A stretch of 64,000 bases of DNA from Sphingopyxis sp. TUF1 (GCF_036687315.1 NZ_CP144683.1:2798001-2862000); one strand, 5' to 3'. Positions 26,896 to 37,220 are shown, counted from the stretch's first letter. A program made the numbers and translations. Notes: a model not told the origin generated them from the letters alone.

Positions 26896-29346
26896 TTGAC
26901 CGCGCAAAGCCTGCCCTCTGCTGATGGTGACGTCATCAGGGAGGCGGGCGTTGCCGGGACGATCCTGCCGCCCGCGACGTTATCGCGGCTCGACATGGCT
27001 TTGCTCGGCACCGCGGCGCTCGTGTCGGCGGCGCTGTTGTTCTGGGCGACGGGCAGCACCATATTAGCGGCGGGCTTTGTTGCCGGCTTGGCGGTGGCGG
27101 CGGGTGGTGTATTGCTTACGCGGCGGCTATTCCCTGCCGCCGCAAGCGGCGATGGCGTCGCCCCCGACTGGACGATATTGCGCCACGCTGTGAATCACGA
27201 CGATGTCGCGATTGCGGTCACCGATCGCGGCGGGCGCATGGTGTGTGCCAACGACCTTTTCGCTACGTGGATGGGCGGGTTCGTCACGCCGCCGGGCTTG
27301 CCGCTCGACGGGCGCGGCGCGGAACTTCTGAAAAACGCCGGGCGCGCGGCGTGGCGCGAAGGCGAGGGGCGCGCCGACGAGCTCGCGATCGGCTCGCTGC
27401 AATTGCGCGCGCAAGTCACGCGCACAGGACAGGCCGAGGACTATCTCGTTTGGCGTTTTGCTGCGGTGGAGCGGTTCGACCTCGTTGCCGAACTTACCCG
27501 GCATCTCGGCGGCCCCGCGGGCCGCACGCTGGGTTACGCCGGGGTCATGGCGGCGCTGGTCAACAATGAAGGCCGGCTTCGCGCCGCGAACGAGGCCTTT
27601 TTATTGCGGGCGCTGGGCGAGGATGACGCGCGACATTTCGCCGGCCGCGACGTCGCGCCGATGCTGCGCCTCGACGATGCCGGCGCGCTCTACTTCGCAC
27701 GCGAGGGCGATCGTACCACGCCGGTGCGGCTGATCCAGATTCCGCTAGCGCCCGCCGACCCCAATTCGCCGATGCTGCTCGCGATGCTTGATGAGGAGAT
27801 CGGCCCGGCCGACCGCGGCACCGCCCAAACCTATGTCGAAACATTGCTTTCGCTGCTGCCCTTCGGCCTTGCGATGGTCGATCGCGACGGGCGCTTCCTT
27901 TACATGAACCGTGCCTTTGTCCGCGCGGCGAACCTGCCTGAAGGCAAGATGCCGCGCTATCCGGGCGACATCGTCGTCGGCGAGGACAAGGGGCCGCTCG
28001 CTGACATGATCCGCCGTCACAGCAGCGGGCAGCAGGTGGGCGGCGACCTGTCAATCCGGCTGGCGGGGCAGAGCGGCGATCCGGTGTCGATGCGCATCGT
28101 CGGCGTGCGCGGGCTGGGCGAAGCGGCGGTGCTTTTGAGCCTCAAGGATTCGAGCGAGGAATCGCGCCTGAAGCGTCAGGTCGCGCAGGCATCGAAGATG
28201 CAGGCGGTGGGCCAGCTCGCGGGGGGCGTCGCGCATGATTTCAACAATATCCTGACCGCGGTGCTCGGCGCGTGCGACCTGATGCTGATGCGGCATACGC
28301 CGGGCGACAGCGATTATGACGACATCCAGCAGATTCGAAGCAACGCCAATCGCGCCGCCAGCCTGACGCGGCAATTGCTCGCTTTCTCCCGGCAACAGAC
28401 GCTGCGGCCGCAGATATTGCAGCTGCCCGACGTGATTTCCGAGGTGTCGCACCTGCTCAAACGTCTGATTGGCGAGACGGTGCAACTGTCGGTCCATCAT
28501 GGCCGCGGGCTTGGCGCGGTGCGCGCCGACCCCGGCCAGCTCGAACAGGTCATCATCAACCTGGCGGTCAACGCGCGCGACGCAATGCCCGGCGGGGGGA
28601 CGCTGACGATCGAAACCTATCCGGTATCGGCGGCCGATGTGCGGCAGATGGGCAATGAATTCATGCCGCCCGCCGATTATTGCGCGCTGAAAGTCAGCGA
28701 TACCGGCACCGGCATTCCCGCCGACATTTTGCCCAAGATTTTCGAACCCTTTTTCACGACCAAGGACGTGGGGAAGGGGACGGGGCTAGGCCTGTCGACA
28801 GTTTACGGCATCATCAAGCAATCGGCTGGCTTCATCTTTGCCGACAGCAAGCCGGGGGAGGGAACCAGCTTTTCGATTTACCTGCCCGTGCACCGGGCCG
28901 CCGGGGACACCCCCGCCGCGCCGCAGCCGCCCCCAAAGCCCAAGAAGAGCCAGTGGGGCAGCGGAACAATTTTGCTTGTCGAGGATGAGGATATGGTACG
29001 CGCGGTCGCGGAACGTGCGCTCGCTCGAGCGGGTTATACAGTCCTCACCGCCGCGCAGGGCGAGGAGGGGCTTGAACGCTTTACCGAGATGGAGAAGGTC
29101 GATTTGGTCATCAGCGATGTCGTGATGCCGACGATGGACGGACCCGCGATGGTGCGCGCGATGCGCGCCAAACGCCCCGGCTTGCCGGTGCTTTTCATGT
29201 CGGGCTATGCAGAGGAGCAACTACGCCAGTCGATCGACATCGACAATGTTGCTTTTCTGCCCAAACCCTTTTCGGTCGCGCAGCTTGCAGAAGCGACGTC
29301 GGCGGCGCTCGACGAGGCGGCGCATCGCGGGGAACAGGATGGCTGA
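26896..29346 (+). CDS. cckA: Hybrid sensor kinase CckA
   Basis: An 816-residue membrane hybrid histidine kinase. Two adjacent membrane segments (about 33-77) anchor it. PAS-like sensor regions follow (about 90-420). The HisKA domain has phosphoacceptor His447 in GGVAHDFNNILTA, the CckA-type H-box, then an HATPase domain with NLAVNARDAMPGG, DTGTGIP and GTGLGLSTVYGI. The C-terminal receiver (about 690-806) contains Asp741 and the Lys in LPKPF. In Caulobacter this protein feeds phosphate through ChpT to CtrA and CpdR. A ChpT gene is present at 10838. The TTG start is the only plausible one near a purine-rich leader, so the exact start is uncertain. Confidence 0.93.
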   Translation: MTAQSLPSADGDVIREAGVAGTILPPATLSRLDMALLGTAALVSAALLFWATGSTILAAGFVAGLAVAAGGVLLTRRLFPAAASGDGVAPDWTILRHAVNHDDVAIAVTDRGGRMVCANDLFATWMGGFVTPPGLPLDGRGAELLKNAGRAAWREGEGRADELAIGSLQLRAQVTRTGQAEDYLVWRFAAVERFDLVAELTRHLGGPAGRTLGYAGVMAALVNNEGRLRAANEAFLLRALGEDDARHFAGRDVAPMLRLDDAGALYFAREGDRTTPVRLIQIPLAPADPNSPMLLAMLDEEIGPADRGTAQTYVETLLSLLPFGLAMVDRDGRFLYMNRAFVRAANLPEGKMPRYPGDIVVGEDKGPLADMIRRHSSGQQVGGDLSIRLAGQSGDPVSMRIVGVRGLGEAAVLLSLKDSSEESRLKRQVAQASKMQAVGQLAGGVAHDFNNILTAVLGACDLMLMRHTPGDSDYDDIQQIRSNANRAASLTRQLLAFSRQQTLRPQILQLPDVISEVSHLLKRLIGETVQLSVHHGRGLGAVRADPGQLEQVIINLAVNARDAMPGGGTLTIETYPVSAADVRQMGNEFMPPADYCALKVSDTGTGIPADILPKIFEPFFTTKDVGKGTGLGLSTVYGIIKQSAGFIFADSKPGEGTSFSIYLPVHRAAGDTPAAPQPPPKPKKSQWGSGTILLVEDEDMVRAVAERALARAGYTVLTAAQGEEGLERFTEMEKVDLVISDVVMPTMDGPAMVRAMRAKRPGLPVLFMSGYAEEQLRQSIDIDNVAFLPKPFSVAQLAEATSAALDEAAHRGEQDG

Positions 29347-29689
29347 GCGGCGCATCCTGATCGTCGAGGACGATGTGCTGATTGGCATGATGCTGGTCGA
29401 TATTTTCGACGCGCTCGGCCTGCCCGAGCCCGCGCAGGCGGCGAGTAAGGACGATGCGCTGGCGCTCATCGCATCCGAACCGATTGCCGGCGCGCTCATC
29501 GACATCAATCTGGGCGAAGAAAAAGGCTGGCCGGTCGCTGACGCGCTCGCCGCCAAGGGAATACCCTTCGCCTTCACCTCGGGCGGCGGCGATGTCATTC
29601 CGCCCGCACATGCGGGGCGCCGCTTGATACCCAAGCCGTTCCGGATCGGCGACATCGAGGCGGCGATTCGGGAGTTCGAGGCTCCATAA
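29339..29689 (+). CDS. Single-domain response regulator
   Basis: A 116-residue receiver domain with no output domain. It has the acidic pair (VEDD), phosphoacceptor Asp55 (ALIDINLG), a Thr in FAFTSGGG and the Lys in LIPKPF. The ATG lies 8 bp inside the end of cckA, so the two are co-translated, which suggests it exchanges phosphate with CckA or modulates it. It is not CtrA or CpdR as far as I can tell. Similar stand-alone receivers are numerous in alphaproteobacteria. Confidence 0.88.
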   Translation: MAERRILIVEDDVLIGMMLVDIFDALGLPEPAQAASKDDALALIASEPIAGALIDINLGEEKGWPVADALAAKGIPFAFTSGGGDVIPPAHAGRRLIPKPFRIGDIEAAIREFEAP

Positions 29690-29787
29690 TCCTTCGTCGG
29701 CGCCGAGGGGGTGTCGCCATCGGCCTTACGTCACCCTCCAGCCGCCCCCGCTCTTTCGCAGGGGAGACGCTGATTTGATTTAATTAT

Positions 29788-29802
29788 GTTCTCCTCTTGT
29801 TC
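29788..29802 (+). promoter_or_regulatory. LexA (SOS) operator of recA
   Basis: GTTC-N7-GTTC, with GTTC at 29788-29791 and 29799-29802, is the direct-repeat SOS box established for alphaproteobacterial LexA. It lies 76 bp before the recA ATG. The second GTTC is also half of a palindrome, TTGTTC-CGCAA-GAACAA (29797-29813). The position and exact match make it a convincing operator. Confidence 0.85.
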
Positions 29803-29878
29803 CGCAAGAACAAATGTGGCACATAGGTCCGGCGTTGCGATGCGTCCGCGGTCGCTCTAGAGCAGGAAAGGACGGCAA

Positions 29879-30961
29879 ATGGCCGGACAATTGTCACTCG
29901 TCGAATCGGGGAAATCAGTGAACGGAACGGACAGGCAAAAGGCGCTCGACGCCGCGTTGGCGCAGATCGACCGCGCATTCGGCAAGGGCTCGGTGATGAA
30001 GCTGGGGTCGAAGGAAGCGATGCAGGTCGAGGCGATCTCGACCGGGTCGCTCGGCCTCGACATTGCGCTGGGCGTCGGCGGTCTGCCGCGCGGCCGCGTC
30101 ATCGAAATCTATGGTCCCGAAAGCTCGGGCAAGACCACATTGGCTTTGCACACGCTCGCCGAAGCGCAGAAAGGCGGCGGCACGGTCGCCTTCGTCGATG
30201 CTGAACATGCGCTCGACCCCGTTTATGCGCGCAAGCTGGGCGTCAATATCGACGAACTGATCGTCTCGCAGCCCGATACGGGCGAGCAGGCGCTTGAAAT
30301 CGTCGATACGCTCGTGCGCTCGAATGCGATCGACGTGCTCGTCGTCGACTCGGTCGCGGCGCTCGTTCCGCGCGCCGAAATCGAGGGCGAGATGGGCGAC
30401 AGCCACGTCGGCCTGCAGGCGCGTCTGATGTCGCAGTCGCTGCGCAAGCTTACCGGATCGATCAGCCGTTCGCGCTGCATGGTGATCTTCATCAACCAGC
30501 TGCGCATGAAAATCGGCGTGATGTACGGCAACCCCGAAACGACGACCGGCGGTAACGCGCTTAAATTCTATGCCTCGGTTCGCCTCGATATCCGCCGTAC
30601 CGGGCAGATCAAGAATGGCGACGAGATCGTCGGCAACACCACGCGCGTGAAGGTGGTGAAGAACAAAGTCGCGCCGCCGTTCAAGCAGGTCGAATTCGAC
30701 ATCATGTACGGACAGGGCATTTCAAAGATCGGCGAGATTCTCGATATTGGCGTCAAGGCCGGACTGGTCGAAAAATCGGGCGCCTGGTTCAGCTATGATT
30801 CGATCCGCATCGGGCAGGGCCGCGAAAATGCGAAAAATTTCCTGACCGAGAATCCCGAACTTCGCGAACGCCTCGAAGCCGCGATTCGCGGTCGTACCGA
30901 CGCGGTCGCCGAAGAGATGATGGCGGGCCCCGACGACGACGCGGGCGACGACGACATTTGA
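29879..30961 (+). CDS. recA: Recombinase RecA
   Basis: A 360-residue ATP-dependent strand-exchange protein and LexA co-protease. The Walker A motif GPESSGKT spans residues 79-86. DNA-binding loops L1 ([16 protein letters not shown]) and L2 ([21 protein letters not shown], in part) are intact. The C-terminus ends in an acidic tail ([11 protein letters not shown]), as usual. A strong upstream SOS box (29788) shows LexA control. An AGGA ribosome-binding site precedes the ATG. No recX follows; the next gene is on the opposite strand. Confidence 0.98.
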   Translation: MAGQLSLVESGKSVNGTDRQKALDAALAQIDRAFGKGSVMKLGSKEAMQVEAISTGSLGLDIALGVGGLPRGRVIEIYGPESSGKTTLALHTLAEAQKGGGTVAFVDAEHALDPVYARKLGVNIDELIVSQPDTGEQALEIVDTLVRSNAIDVLVVDSVAALVPRAEIEGEMGDSHVGLQARLMSQSLRKLTGSISRSRCMVIFINQLRMKIGVMYGNPETTTGGNALKFYASVRLDIRRTGQIKNGDEIVGNTTRVKVVKNKVAPPFKQVEFDIMYGQGISKIGEILDIGVKAGLVEKSGAWFSYDSIRIGQGRENAKNFLTENPELRERLEAAIRGRTDAVAEEMMAGPDDDAGDDDI

Positions 30962-30968
30962 CGATCGT

Positions 30969-31002
30969 CCGACCGATTCGCGCGTTCGCGTGAACCGGTC
31001 GG
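30969..31002 (+). terminator. Hairpin after recA
   Basis: CCGACCGATTCGCGCG pairs with CGCGTGAACCGGTCGG around a TTCG loop, giving a 16-bp stem with two G-T or A-C mismatches. It starts 8 bp after the recA stop. The stable UUCG tetraloop favours a transcription end or RNA-stabilising role, although no U-tract follows. Confidence 0.6.
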
Positions 31003-31183
31003 CAAACGGCGGCGGGCCACGCGGCCTCCTTGTTGCCGCGGACACCTGCACGCCCCTCTCCCCGCAGGTGGGCCCGCTTGCCGTTGATCGTGACACTGCC
31101 TGAAAACGGCTCGAGATGACGGGGCGGACCGTGTGGGCTTTTGCCGCCTCCCTGCAAGCAAGCAGGGAAGCGGGACACCAGGA
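31003..31183. other. Non-coding gap between recA and the VOC gene
   Basis: About 180 bp of high-GC sequence between convergent genes. It contains a GCGGGCCACGC/GCGGGCCCAC-like pair and CCTGC...GCAGG inverted segments that could fold, but no gene, tRNA or recognisable repeat. Confidence 0.4.
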
Positions 31184-31605
31184 TCAGATCGCGAACGTGA
31201 TGTGGCCATTCTCGTCGATGGGCCAGTCGGGATTCCACGCAATTTCCCAAGCATGATCGTCGGGATCGGCGACATACCCTCGAAAGCCTCCATGCGGAGG
31301 GACGTCTGCCGGTCTGATGAGACGTCCGCCGGCATTGACCAACTGCTCGATCCCGTCCTCGACATCCGCTCGCCCTGCGACGTTGTGGGCCAGCGAAAAT
31401 GCGCCGGGAGAGCATAGCCCGGAGCGGCTCATGTCTTTTTCAAGGGCGGATTTTTCGAAAGTCCCAAGTATGAAGCCGTTCATCTGGGAAAAATGATTTC
31501 TTCATTCTCGAACACCGGCGTCCAGCCGAACCCCCCGGTATAAAACCGGCGGGAGCGCGGCAGGTCGCTGGTACCAAGCGTGACAACTGAAATCTGATGT
31601 TGCAT
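31184..31605 (-). pseudogene. VOC-family (glyoxalase-like) gene interrupted by a frameshift
   Basis: The 5' part (ATG at 31605, MQHQISVVTLGTSDLPRSRRFY) and the 3' part (from MNGFILGTF, ending at 31184) are in different frames but together make one 140-residue vicinal-oxygen-chelate protein. The break falls at the run of five A at 31489-31493 (T on the coding strand). Adding one base there restores the reading ...EEIIFSQMNGFILGTF. An AAGGA site precedes the ATG at 31605. VOC proteins include glyoxalases and antibiotic-binding proteins; this one's ligand is unknown. A homopolymer sequencing error is as likely as a true mutation. Confidence 0.75.
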
Positions 31606-31997
31606 GTCCCAATCCTTCCATTCGATGCCGCACCGTTGCGGCAGCGTTCAAGGTCTTGGGACTCAACGCCGCAGCGAAGGTCAGGGCCCGATTTCGCAGG
31701 GATCGGGCTAACCGCACCGACCTATCCTTTTTCGACAGGTAGTTTTTAGCGACACCAGACTTGACCGGCAAGGCCCGCTATCGGTCACTTCCAGCCATTC
31801 GTCCTCCCCGACCCTTCGACAAGCTCAAGGCCGGCTCGACGGGGTCTAGGACAACGGCGGTGCTATGGATTCCGGATTGGGTCCGGAAATGACGATGAAT
31901 AGCGATCCGCATTCGGCGGCCGGCCGTTAACGGTCGCATCGAACCCCCGTGTGACGGCGCGCCTTGCGCGCCCGTCGGCAATGGCTACAGATGGTCT
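31606..31997. other. Intergenic region with a degenerate inverted-repeat motif
   Basis: About 390 bp upstream of the VOC gene and of the arginase-family gene, which are divergent. It contains CCCTTCGACAAGCTCAAGG near 31811-31829, the same core as the inverted repeat at 45743-45828, but with only one arm. No gene with supporting signals is seen. Promoters for both flanking genes must lie here. Confidence 0.45.
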
Positions 31998-32813
31998 ATG
32001 CCTGCGATCCGCCTGTTCGGCTTGCCGACCGACATCAACAGCAGTTTTGAGCGCGGCGCGGCGGGTGGATCGGCGGCGATTCGCGCGGCGCTGTGGAGCG
32101 ACCGCGGGAATAGGGCGAGCGAGCTTGGCGGTGAAATCGGCACTGACATCGCCTTCACCGACGATGGCGATCTGCCGCTCACTGAGCGCACGGCTGAAGA
32201 CGATGCCGCGATCCGTCGCCATGTCGCTATGCTGGCCGAGGATGGCGAGGTGCCGCTCGGACTTGGCGGTGACCATGCGGTGACCTTTCCACTGGTCGAA
32301 GCCGCCGCGACCTATTTTGGGCCGCTCAACATCCTGCACATCGACGCGCATCCCGACCTTTACGCCGATTTCGGGGGTAATCCGCGCAGTCATGCGTCGC
32401 CCTTCGCGCGCATCTGCGAGGCGGGTCATGCGGCGCAATTGGTGCAGGTCGGCATTCGCACGCTCAACCGGCACTGCCGCGAGCAGGCCGCGCGCTTCGG
32501 AGTCGAGATCATTCCGATAGCGGGCTTCACGCCCGACGCGGTGCCGGTGCTGGACGGCCCGCTCTATATCTCGATCGATCTCGACGGAATCGATCCGTCG
32601 GAGGCGCCCGGCGTTGCGCATCCCGAACCCGGCGGGCTGACGGTGCGCGAAGTCCTGGCGGTGCTGCACAAACAGACCGCGCCGATCGTCGGCGCCGACA
32701 TCGTCGAACATCATCCCGGCCGCGACGTTGGCGGTGTCACCGCGATCCTCGGCGCCAAGCTGGTGCGCGAAGTCGCGGCGCTGATCGACCGCAACGGCCT
32801 TTACAGAAACTGA
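31998..32813 (+). CDS. Arginase/agmatinase family hydrolase
   Basis: A 271-residue ureohydrolase with a binuclear manganese site. All metal motifs are present: GGDHAVTFPL, ILHIDAHPDLY and ISIDLDGIDP. Such enzymes hydrolyse guanidino groups (arginine, agmatine, formiminoglutamate, guanidinobutyrate). The substrate cannot be settled from motifs alone; the overall length and the N-terminus IRLFGLPTD...ERGAAGGSAAIR resemble agmatinase-like members. It lies 18 bp before a GST gene and may be co-transcribed with it. It is cytoplasmic. Confidence 0.88.
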   Translation: MPAIRLFGLPTDINSSFERGAAGGSAAIRAALWSDRGNRASELGGEIGTDIAFTDDGDLPLTERTAEDDAAIRRHVAMLAEDGEVPLGLGGDHAVTFPLVEAAATYFGPLNILHIDAHPDLYADFGGNPRSHASPFARICEAGHAAQLVQVGIRTLNRHCREQAARFGVEIIPIAGFTPDAVPVLDGPLYISIDLDGIDPSEAPGVAHPEPGGLTVREVLAVLHKQTAPIVGADIVEHHPGRDVGGVTAILGAKLVREVAALIDRNGLYRN

Positions 32814-32831
32814 TGCGCAGAGGAGAGCGCC

Positions 32832-33458
32832 ATGAGCCTGATCGTCCACCACCTCAACAACAGCCGGTCGCAGCGCATATTGTGGCTGCTCGAGGAAATC
32901 GGCGCACCGTATGAGATCAAATTTTACGACCGCGATCCGGTGACCAACCTCGCGCCGCCCGAACTCGTGGCGGTCCATCCGCTCGGCAAGTCGCCGGTCC
33001 TTGAAGATGACGGCCGCGTCGTGATCGAATCGGGGGCGATCACCGAATATTTGTGCGAGCGGCACGGTGGTGGCCACCTCGTTCCCGAACGCGGCACCGA
33101 CGATCATGTCAGTCACCTCGAATGGCTGCATTTTGCCGAAGGATCGGCGATGACGCCGATCCTGCTGCGCATCTATACCGCGCGGCTCGGCGAGGCGGCC
33201 GCGCCGCTCGAACCGCGGATCAACCAGCAACTCGACGCGCATTTTTCCTATATGGAAAGCCGCATCGGCACGAACGGTCATTTTATCGGCGACGCGCTGT
33301 CAGCGGCCGACATCATGCTGAGCTTCCCTGCCGAGATCGCGATCATGCAGGGCATGGCGCCGCGCTATCCCAGGCTCGCCGAATTTGTGAACGCCTGCCA
33401 CGCGCGCCCCGCATGGCAGCGCGCGCGGGAAAAGGGCGGCGCCTATTATGGCTACTAA
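32832..33458 (+). CDS. Glutathione S-transferase
   Basis: A 208-residue GST. The N-terminal thioredoxin-like domain has LIVHHLNNSRSQRILWLLEE, with the catalytic Ser/Asn region, and the cis-Pro motif GKSPVLEDDG followed by ESGAITEYL. The C-terminal helical domain has the N-capping motif SAADIMLSFPAEIA. The layout resembles the beta/theta-like bacterial GSTs. An AGGAGAG site precedes the ATG. Its 3' end overlaps the next gene by 11 bp. Confidence 0.93.
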   Translation: MSLIVHHLNNSRSQRILWLLEEIGAPYEIKFYDRDPVTNLAPPELVAVHPLGKSPVLEDDGRVVIESGAITEYLCERHGGGHLVPERGTDDHVSHLEWLHFAEGSAMTPILLRIYTARLGEAAAPLEPRINQQLDAHFSYMESRIGTNGHFIGDALSAADIMLSFPAEIAIMQGMAPRYPRLAEFVNACHARPAWQRAREKGGAYYGY

Positions 33459-34023
33459 GGACCGCGGCTGGCTGCTGCTGGCCGCACTGACGCTGGGGTC
33501 GGGTGCAGCGGCGGCGCAGCTGCCAGCGCTCGGCCCGGAGGTCGAGCGGGTCGCGCCGGAGGCGCCGGGTGTCGCTCCCGCCGACGAACGCGCGGCGATG
33601 GAGCGCTTCGCCGCCTATACGATGGCACTGGCAAAGCGCGACTATGCCAGCGCCTATGCGATGCTGCGCCTGTCGTTTCAAGCGGCGAACCCGCGGCTCG
33701 AATGGGAGATGAACCTGCGCAAGCGGGCGGTGCTGTGGGCTGACGGGACGCTGCGCGTTTTGCGGCTCAGCTGGTATGCCGATCCCGCCGGACAGCCCGC
33801 AGGCCTTTACGCCGCATTCGATTTTCGCGGCGACCGCGCCGACGGGACGATGGATTGCGGCTATGTCGTCGTCCACCGCACGGCGCCCGATGCGGCGTGG
33901 AGTGTGGTGCGTACCGACACGTCCGAAGTGCCGCCGGAGCTGATCGAGGAGGGCGTGCCCAAGGCCGATGTGCTGACGCAGCTGCCCTGCTATCTGGGCA
34001 AGGGAATTGCGACGGCGTTCTGA
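33448..34023 (+). CDS. Exported DUF4019-like protein
   Basis: A 191-residue protein with a signal peptide (WLLLAALTLGSGAAAA). The mature part begins with a Pro-rich stretch, then helices AAMERFAAYTMALAKRDYASAYAMLR and a beta-rich region (LRVLRLSWYADPAGQPAGLYAAFDF...MDCGYVVVHR) typical of DUF4019, an NTF2-like fold. Two cysteines (MDCGY, LPCYL) could form a disulfide. Function is unknown. It overlaps the GST gene by 11 bp, which points to coupled translation, and it lies 70 bp before alaS. Confidence 0.75.
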   Translation: MATKDRGWLLLAALTLGSGAAAAQLPALGPEVERVAPEAPGVAPADERAAMERFAAYTMALAKRDYASAYAMLRLSFQAANPRLEWEMNLRKRAVLWADGTLRVLRLSWYADPAGQPAGLYAAFDFRGDRADGTMDCGYVVVHRTAPDAAWSVVRTDTSEVPPELIEEGVPKADVLTQLPCYLGKGIATAF

Positions 34024-34095
34024 CCGGCGCGACCGATCGGCGTCATCGCGACGAAGCGGCTTGTCGCACCGCCGCAAAATGCCTAATTCGCGCGC

Positions 34096-36747
34096 ATGAC
34101 ATCGACCAACGACATTCGCCGCTCGTTCCTCGACTATTTCGGGGGCACGGGGCACCATATCGAACCGTCGGCGCCGCTGGTGCCGTATAACGACCCGACG
34201 CTGATGTTCGTCAACGCGGGGATGGTGCCGTTCAAGAATGTCTTCACCGGGCTGGAAAAGCGTCCGTACAGCACCGCGGCCTCGTCGCAGAAATGCGTGC
34301 GCGCGGGCGGCAAGCACAACGACCTCGACAATGTCGGCTATACCGCGCGGCACCATACTTTCTTTGAAATGCTGGGGAATTTCTCCTTCGGTGACTATTT
34401 CAAGGAACAGGCGATTCACCATGCCTGGACGCTGATCACCAAGACCTGGGGGCTGGCGCCCGAGAAGCTGACCGCGACCGTCTATCACACCGATGACGAG
34501 GCGTTCGACCTGTGGAAGAAGATCGCCGGCCTGCCCGACGAGCGCGTCATCCGCATTCCGACGAGCGACAATTTCTGGTCGATGGGCGACACCGGACCGT
34601 GCGGGCCGTGCAGCGAAATATTTTATGACCATGGCGATCATATCTGGGGCGGCCCGCCGGGATCGCCGGAGGAAGATGGCGACCGCTTCGTCGAAATCTG
34701 GAACCTGGTGTTCATGCAATATGAGCAGCTGCCGGGCGGCGAGCGCGTCGACCTGCCGCGGCCCAGCATCGACACCGGCATGGGGCTGGAGCGCGTCGCG
34801 GCGGTGCTGCAGGGCGTCCACGACAATTATGATACCGACACGTTCAAGGCGCTGATTGCGGCGTCGGTCGAGCTGACCGGGGTGGCAGCCGAAGGCGCAA
34901 CGCAGGCGAGCCACCGCGTCATCGCCGATCACCTGCGCGCATCGAGCTTCCTCGTCGCCGACGGGGTGCTGCCGTCGAACGAAGGCCGCGGTTATGTGCT
35001 GCGCCGGATCATGCGCCGCGCGATGCGCCACGCGCATCTGCTCGGCGCGAAAGACCCGCTGATGCACCGGCTGCTGCCGTCGCTGACCGCCGAGATGGGT
35101 GCCGCCTATCCCGAACTGATCCGCGCCCAGCCGCTGATTTCGGAGACGCTCGAGCGCGAGGAGGTCAAGTTCCGCCAGACGCTCGACAAGGGGCTCAAGC
35201 TGCTCGACGAGGCGACGGTCGGCATGGGCAAGGGCGACACGCTGGCGGGCGACGTCGCGTTCAAACTCTACGACACCTATGGCTTCCCCTATGACCTGAC
35301 CGAAGATGCGCTGCGCGCGCAGGACATAGCGGTCGACCGCGCGGGCTTTGACGCGGCGATGGCGCAGCAGAAGGCGGCGGCGCGCGCGGCGTGGAAGGGC
35401 AGCGGCGAAAAAGCGTCGGACGACATCTGGTTCGACATCGCCGAGACAAACGGCAGCACCGAGTTTACCGGCTATACCTCGACGTCGGGCGAGGCGACGG
35501 TGATCGGGCTGGTCAAGGACGGCCAGCCGGTCGACGAAGCGAAGGCGGGCGATGAGGTCATCGTGCTGACCAACCAGACGCCCTTTTATGGCGAGAGCGG
35601 CGGGCAGATGGGCGACGCGGGGACGATCGCGACGCTGGAGGGCGCGAGGGCGTCGGTGAGCGACACCGGCAAGCCGCTCGGCCGCCTGCACACGCATCAG
35701 GCCAAGCTGGAGGCCGGGACGCTGAAGATCGGCGACACGGTGCAGCTGACCGTCGACGCCGAGCGGCGCGACCGGATTCGCGCCAATCACAGCGCGACGC
35801 ACCTGCTGCACGCGGCGCTCCGCCACCGGCTCGGCGGGCATGTGACACAGAAGGGAAGTCTGGTCGCCGCCGACCGTTTCCGCTTCGACTTTTCGCACCC
35901 CAAGGCGCTGACGGCAGAGGAAATCGCCGACATCGAAGCGGGCGTGAACGCGCAGATCCGCGGCAACGAGGCGGTGACGACGCGGCTGATGACCCCCGAC
36001 GATGCGGTAGCGGCAGGCGCGCTCGCGCTGTTCGGCGAGAAATATGGCGACGAGGTGCGCGTGCTCAGCATGGGTAAGGCGACCGACGCGCATTATTCGG
36101 TCGAACTGTGCGGCGGAACGCACGTCCGCGCGCTCGGCGACATCGCGCTGTTCAAGATCGTCGGCGAAAGCGCGGTGTCCTCGGGCGTTCGGCGGATCGA
36201 GGCGCTGACCGGCGAAGCGGCGCGGCAATGGCTGAACGGCCGCGACGAGGCGTTGAAGGCGGCAGCGGCGGCGCTCAAATCGTCGCCCGACGAGGTGCCG
36301 GCGCGTGTCGCGCAGCTTACCGAGCAGCTCAAGAAGGCCGAACGCGAACTCGCCGATGCCAAGAAAGCGCTCGCGCTTGGCGGTTCTGGCGGCGGCGGTG
36401 CAGCGGCCGGTCCGGCGGTTGAGCAGGTCGGCGACGTCGCTTTCCTGGCGCAGGTCGTCGACGGGCTCGATCCCAAGGAACTGCGCGGCACCGTAGACGG
36501 GCTGAAGAAGCAGGTTGGCAGCGGCGTTGCGATGCTCGTCGCGGTCAATGACGGGCGCGCTTCGGTCGCGGTCGGGGTGACCGACGACAAGACAGGCAGC
36601 CACAGCGCGGTCGATCTGGTCAAGGCCGCGGTTGCTGCGCTCGGCGGGCAGGGCGGCGGCGGGCGGCCCGACATGGCGCAGGGCGGCGGCCCGAACGGCG
36701 GCGCGGCGAACGATGCCGTCGCGGCGGTGAAGGCCGCGCTCGCTTGA
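34096..36747 (+). CDS. alaS: Alanine--tRNA ligase
   Basis: An 883-residue class II synthetase of normal length. The N-terminal catalytic domain begins with [23 protein letters not shown] and continues with the motif [15 protein letters not shown]. The editing domain carries the zinc-binding/deacylation motifs NHSATHLLH and ELCGGTHV. The C-Ala domain follows a coiled coil ([18 protein letters not shown]). It charges tRNA-Ala and clears Ser and Gly mischarges. Its last codons overlap the TTG start of the next gene by 4 bp. Confidence 0.97.
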   Translation: MTSTNDIRRSFLDYFGGTGHHIEPSAPLVPYNDPTLMFVNAGMVPFKNVFTGLEKRPYSTAASSQKCVRAGGKHNDLDNVGYTARHHTFFEMLGNFSFGDYFKEQAIHHAWTLITKTWGLAPEKLTATVYHTDDEAFDLWKKIAGLPDERVIRIPTSDNFWSMGDTGPCGPCSEIFYDHGDHIWGGPPGSPEEDGDRFVEIWNLVFMQYEQLPGGERVDLPRPSIDTGMGLERVAAVLQGVHDNYDTDTFKALIAASVELTGVAAEGATQASHRVIADHLRASSFLVADGVLPSNEGRGYVLRRIMRRAMRHAHLLGAKDPLMHRLLPSLTAEMGAAYPELIRAQPLISETLEREEVKFRQTLDKGLKLLDEATVGMGKGDTLAGDVAFKLYDTYGFPYDLTEDALRAQDIAVDRAGFDAAMAQQKAAARAAWKGSGEKASDDIWFDIAETNGSTEFTGYTSTSGEATVIGLVKDGQPVDEAKAGDEVIVLTNQTPFYGESGGQMGDAGTIATLEGARASVSDTGKPLGRLHTHQAKLEAGTLKIGDTVQLTVDAERRDRIRANHSATHLLHAALRHRLGGHVTQKGSLVAADRFRFDFSHPKALTAEEIADIEAGVNAQIRGNEAVTTRLMTPDDAVAAGALALFGEKYGDEVRVLSMGKATDAHYSVELCGGTHVRALGDIALFKIVGESAVSSGVRRIEALTGEAARQWLNGRDEALKAAAAALKSSPDEVPARVAQLTEQLKKAERELADAKKALALGGSGGGGAAAGPAVEQVGDVAFLAQVVDGLDPKELRGTVDGLKKQVGSGVAMLVAVNDGRASVAVGVTDDKTGSHSAVDLVKAAVAALGGQGGGGRPDMAQGGGPNGGAANDAVAAVKAALA

Positions 36748-37220
36748 AGCCCACGAAAAAGACGCGGCGCACCGATCATGCCGAGCGTTTGATCGCGGCG
36801 CCGCTGGTCGATGTGTTTGCGGCCTTCACCAGCGCCGACAAGCTGGTCCGCTGGTTGCCGCCCGAGGGGGCGACCGGTGCGTTCGAGCATGTCGATTTGC
36901 GGGCCGGGGGCGGTTTCCGGATGCGGCTGACGTTCGACGATGCCGAGGTCGAAACCAAAAGCGATGACAACAGCGATGTCGTTGCGGTCCATATTCCGGT
37001 GCTCGATGAGGGGCGGCTGATCGTGTGGGAGGTCGAATTCGAATCCGACGACCCGCGCTTTTCGGGGACGATGGCGATGCACTGGTATCTGTCGCGGCAG
37101 GGCGGCGGCACGCTGGTGACGATCGATGCGCACAATGTGCCGCCGGGGATTTCGGCGAAAGATCATATCGAGGGTTTGAACAGCTCGCTGGTGAATTTGG
37201 CGACGGTGGTGGAAAACTGA
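36744..37220 (+). CDS. SRPBCC (AHSA1-like) domain protein
   Basis: A 158-residue START-like fold protein. The AHSA1 pattern is clear: [39 protein letters not shown] and a C-terminal helix [18 protein letters not shown]. Such domains bind hydrophobic ligands; the role here is unknown. The TTG start overlaps the alaS stop (TTGA), which decides the start and implies co-translation. No signal peptide is visible, so it is cytoplasmic. Confidence 0.85.
   Translation: MKPTKKTRRTDHAERLIAAPLVDVFAAFTSADKLVRWLPPEGATGAFEHVDLRAGGGFRMRLTFDDAEVETKSDDNSDVVAVHIPVLDEGRLIVWEVEFESDDPRFSGTMAMHWYLSRQGGGTLVTIDAHNVPPGISAKDHIEGLNSSLVNLATVVEN

Noticed and set aside
33343..36603. A 1086-codon open frame on the minus strand
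   Set aside because: It is antisense to alaS, very Arg/His-rich and without motifs; a shadow of GC-rich codon use.
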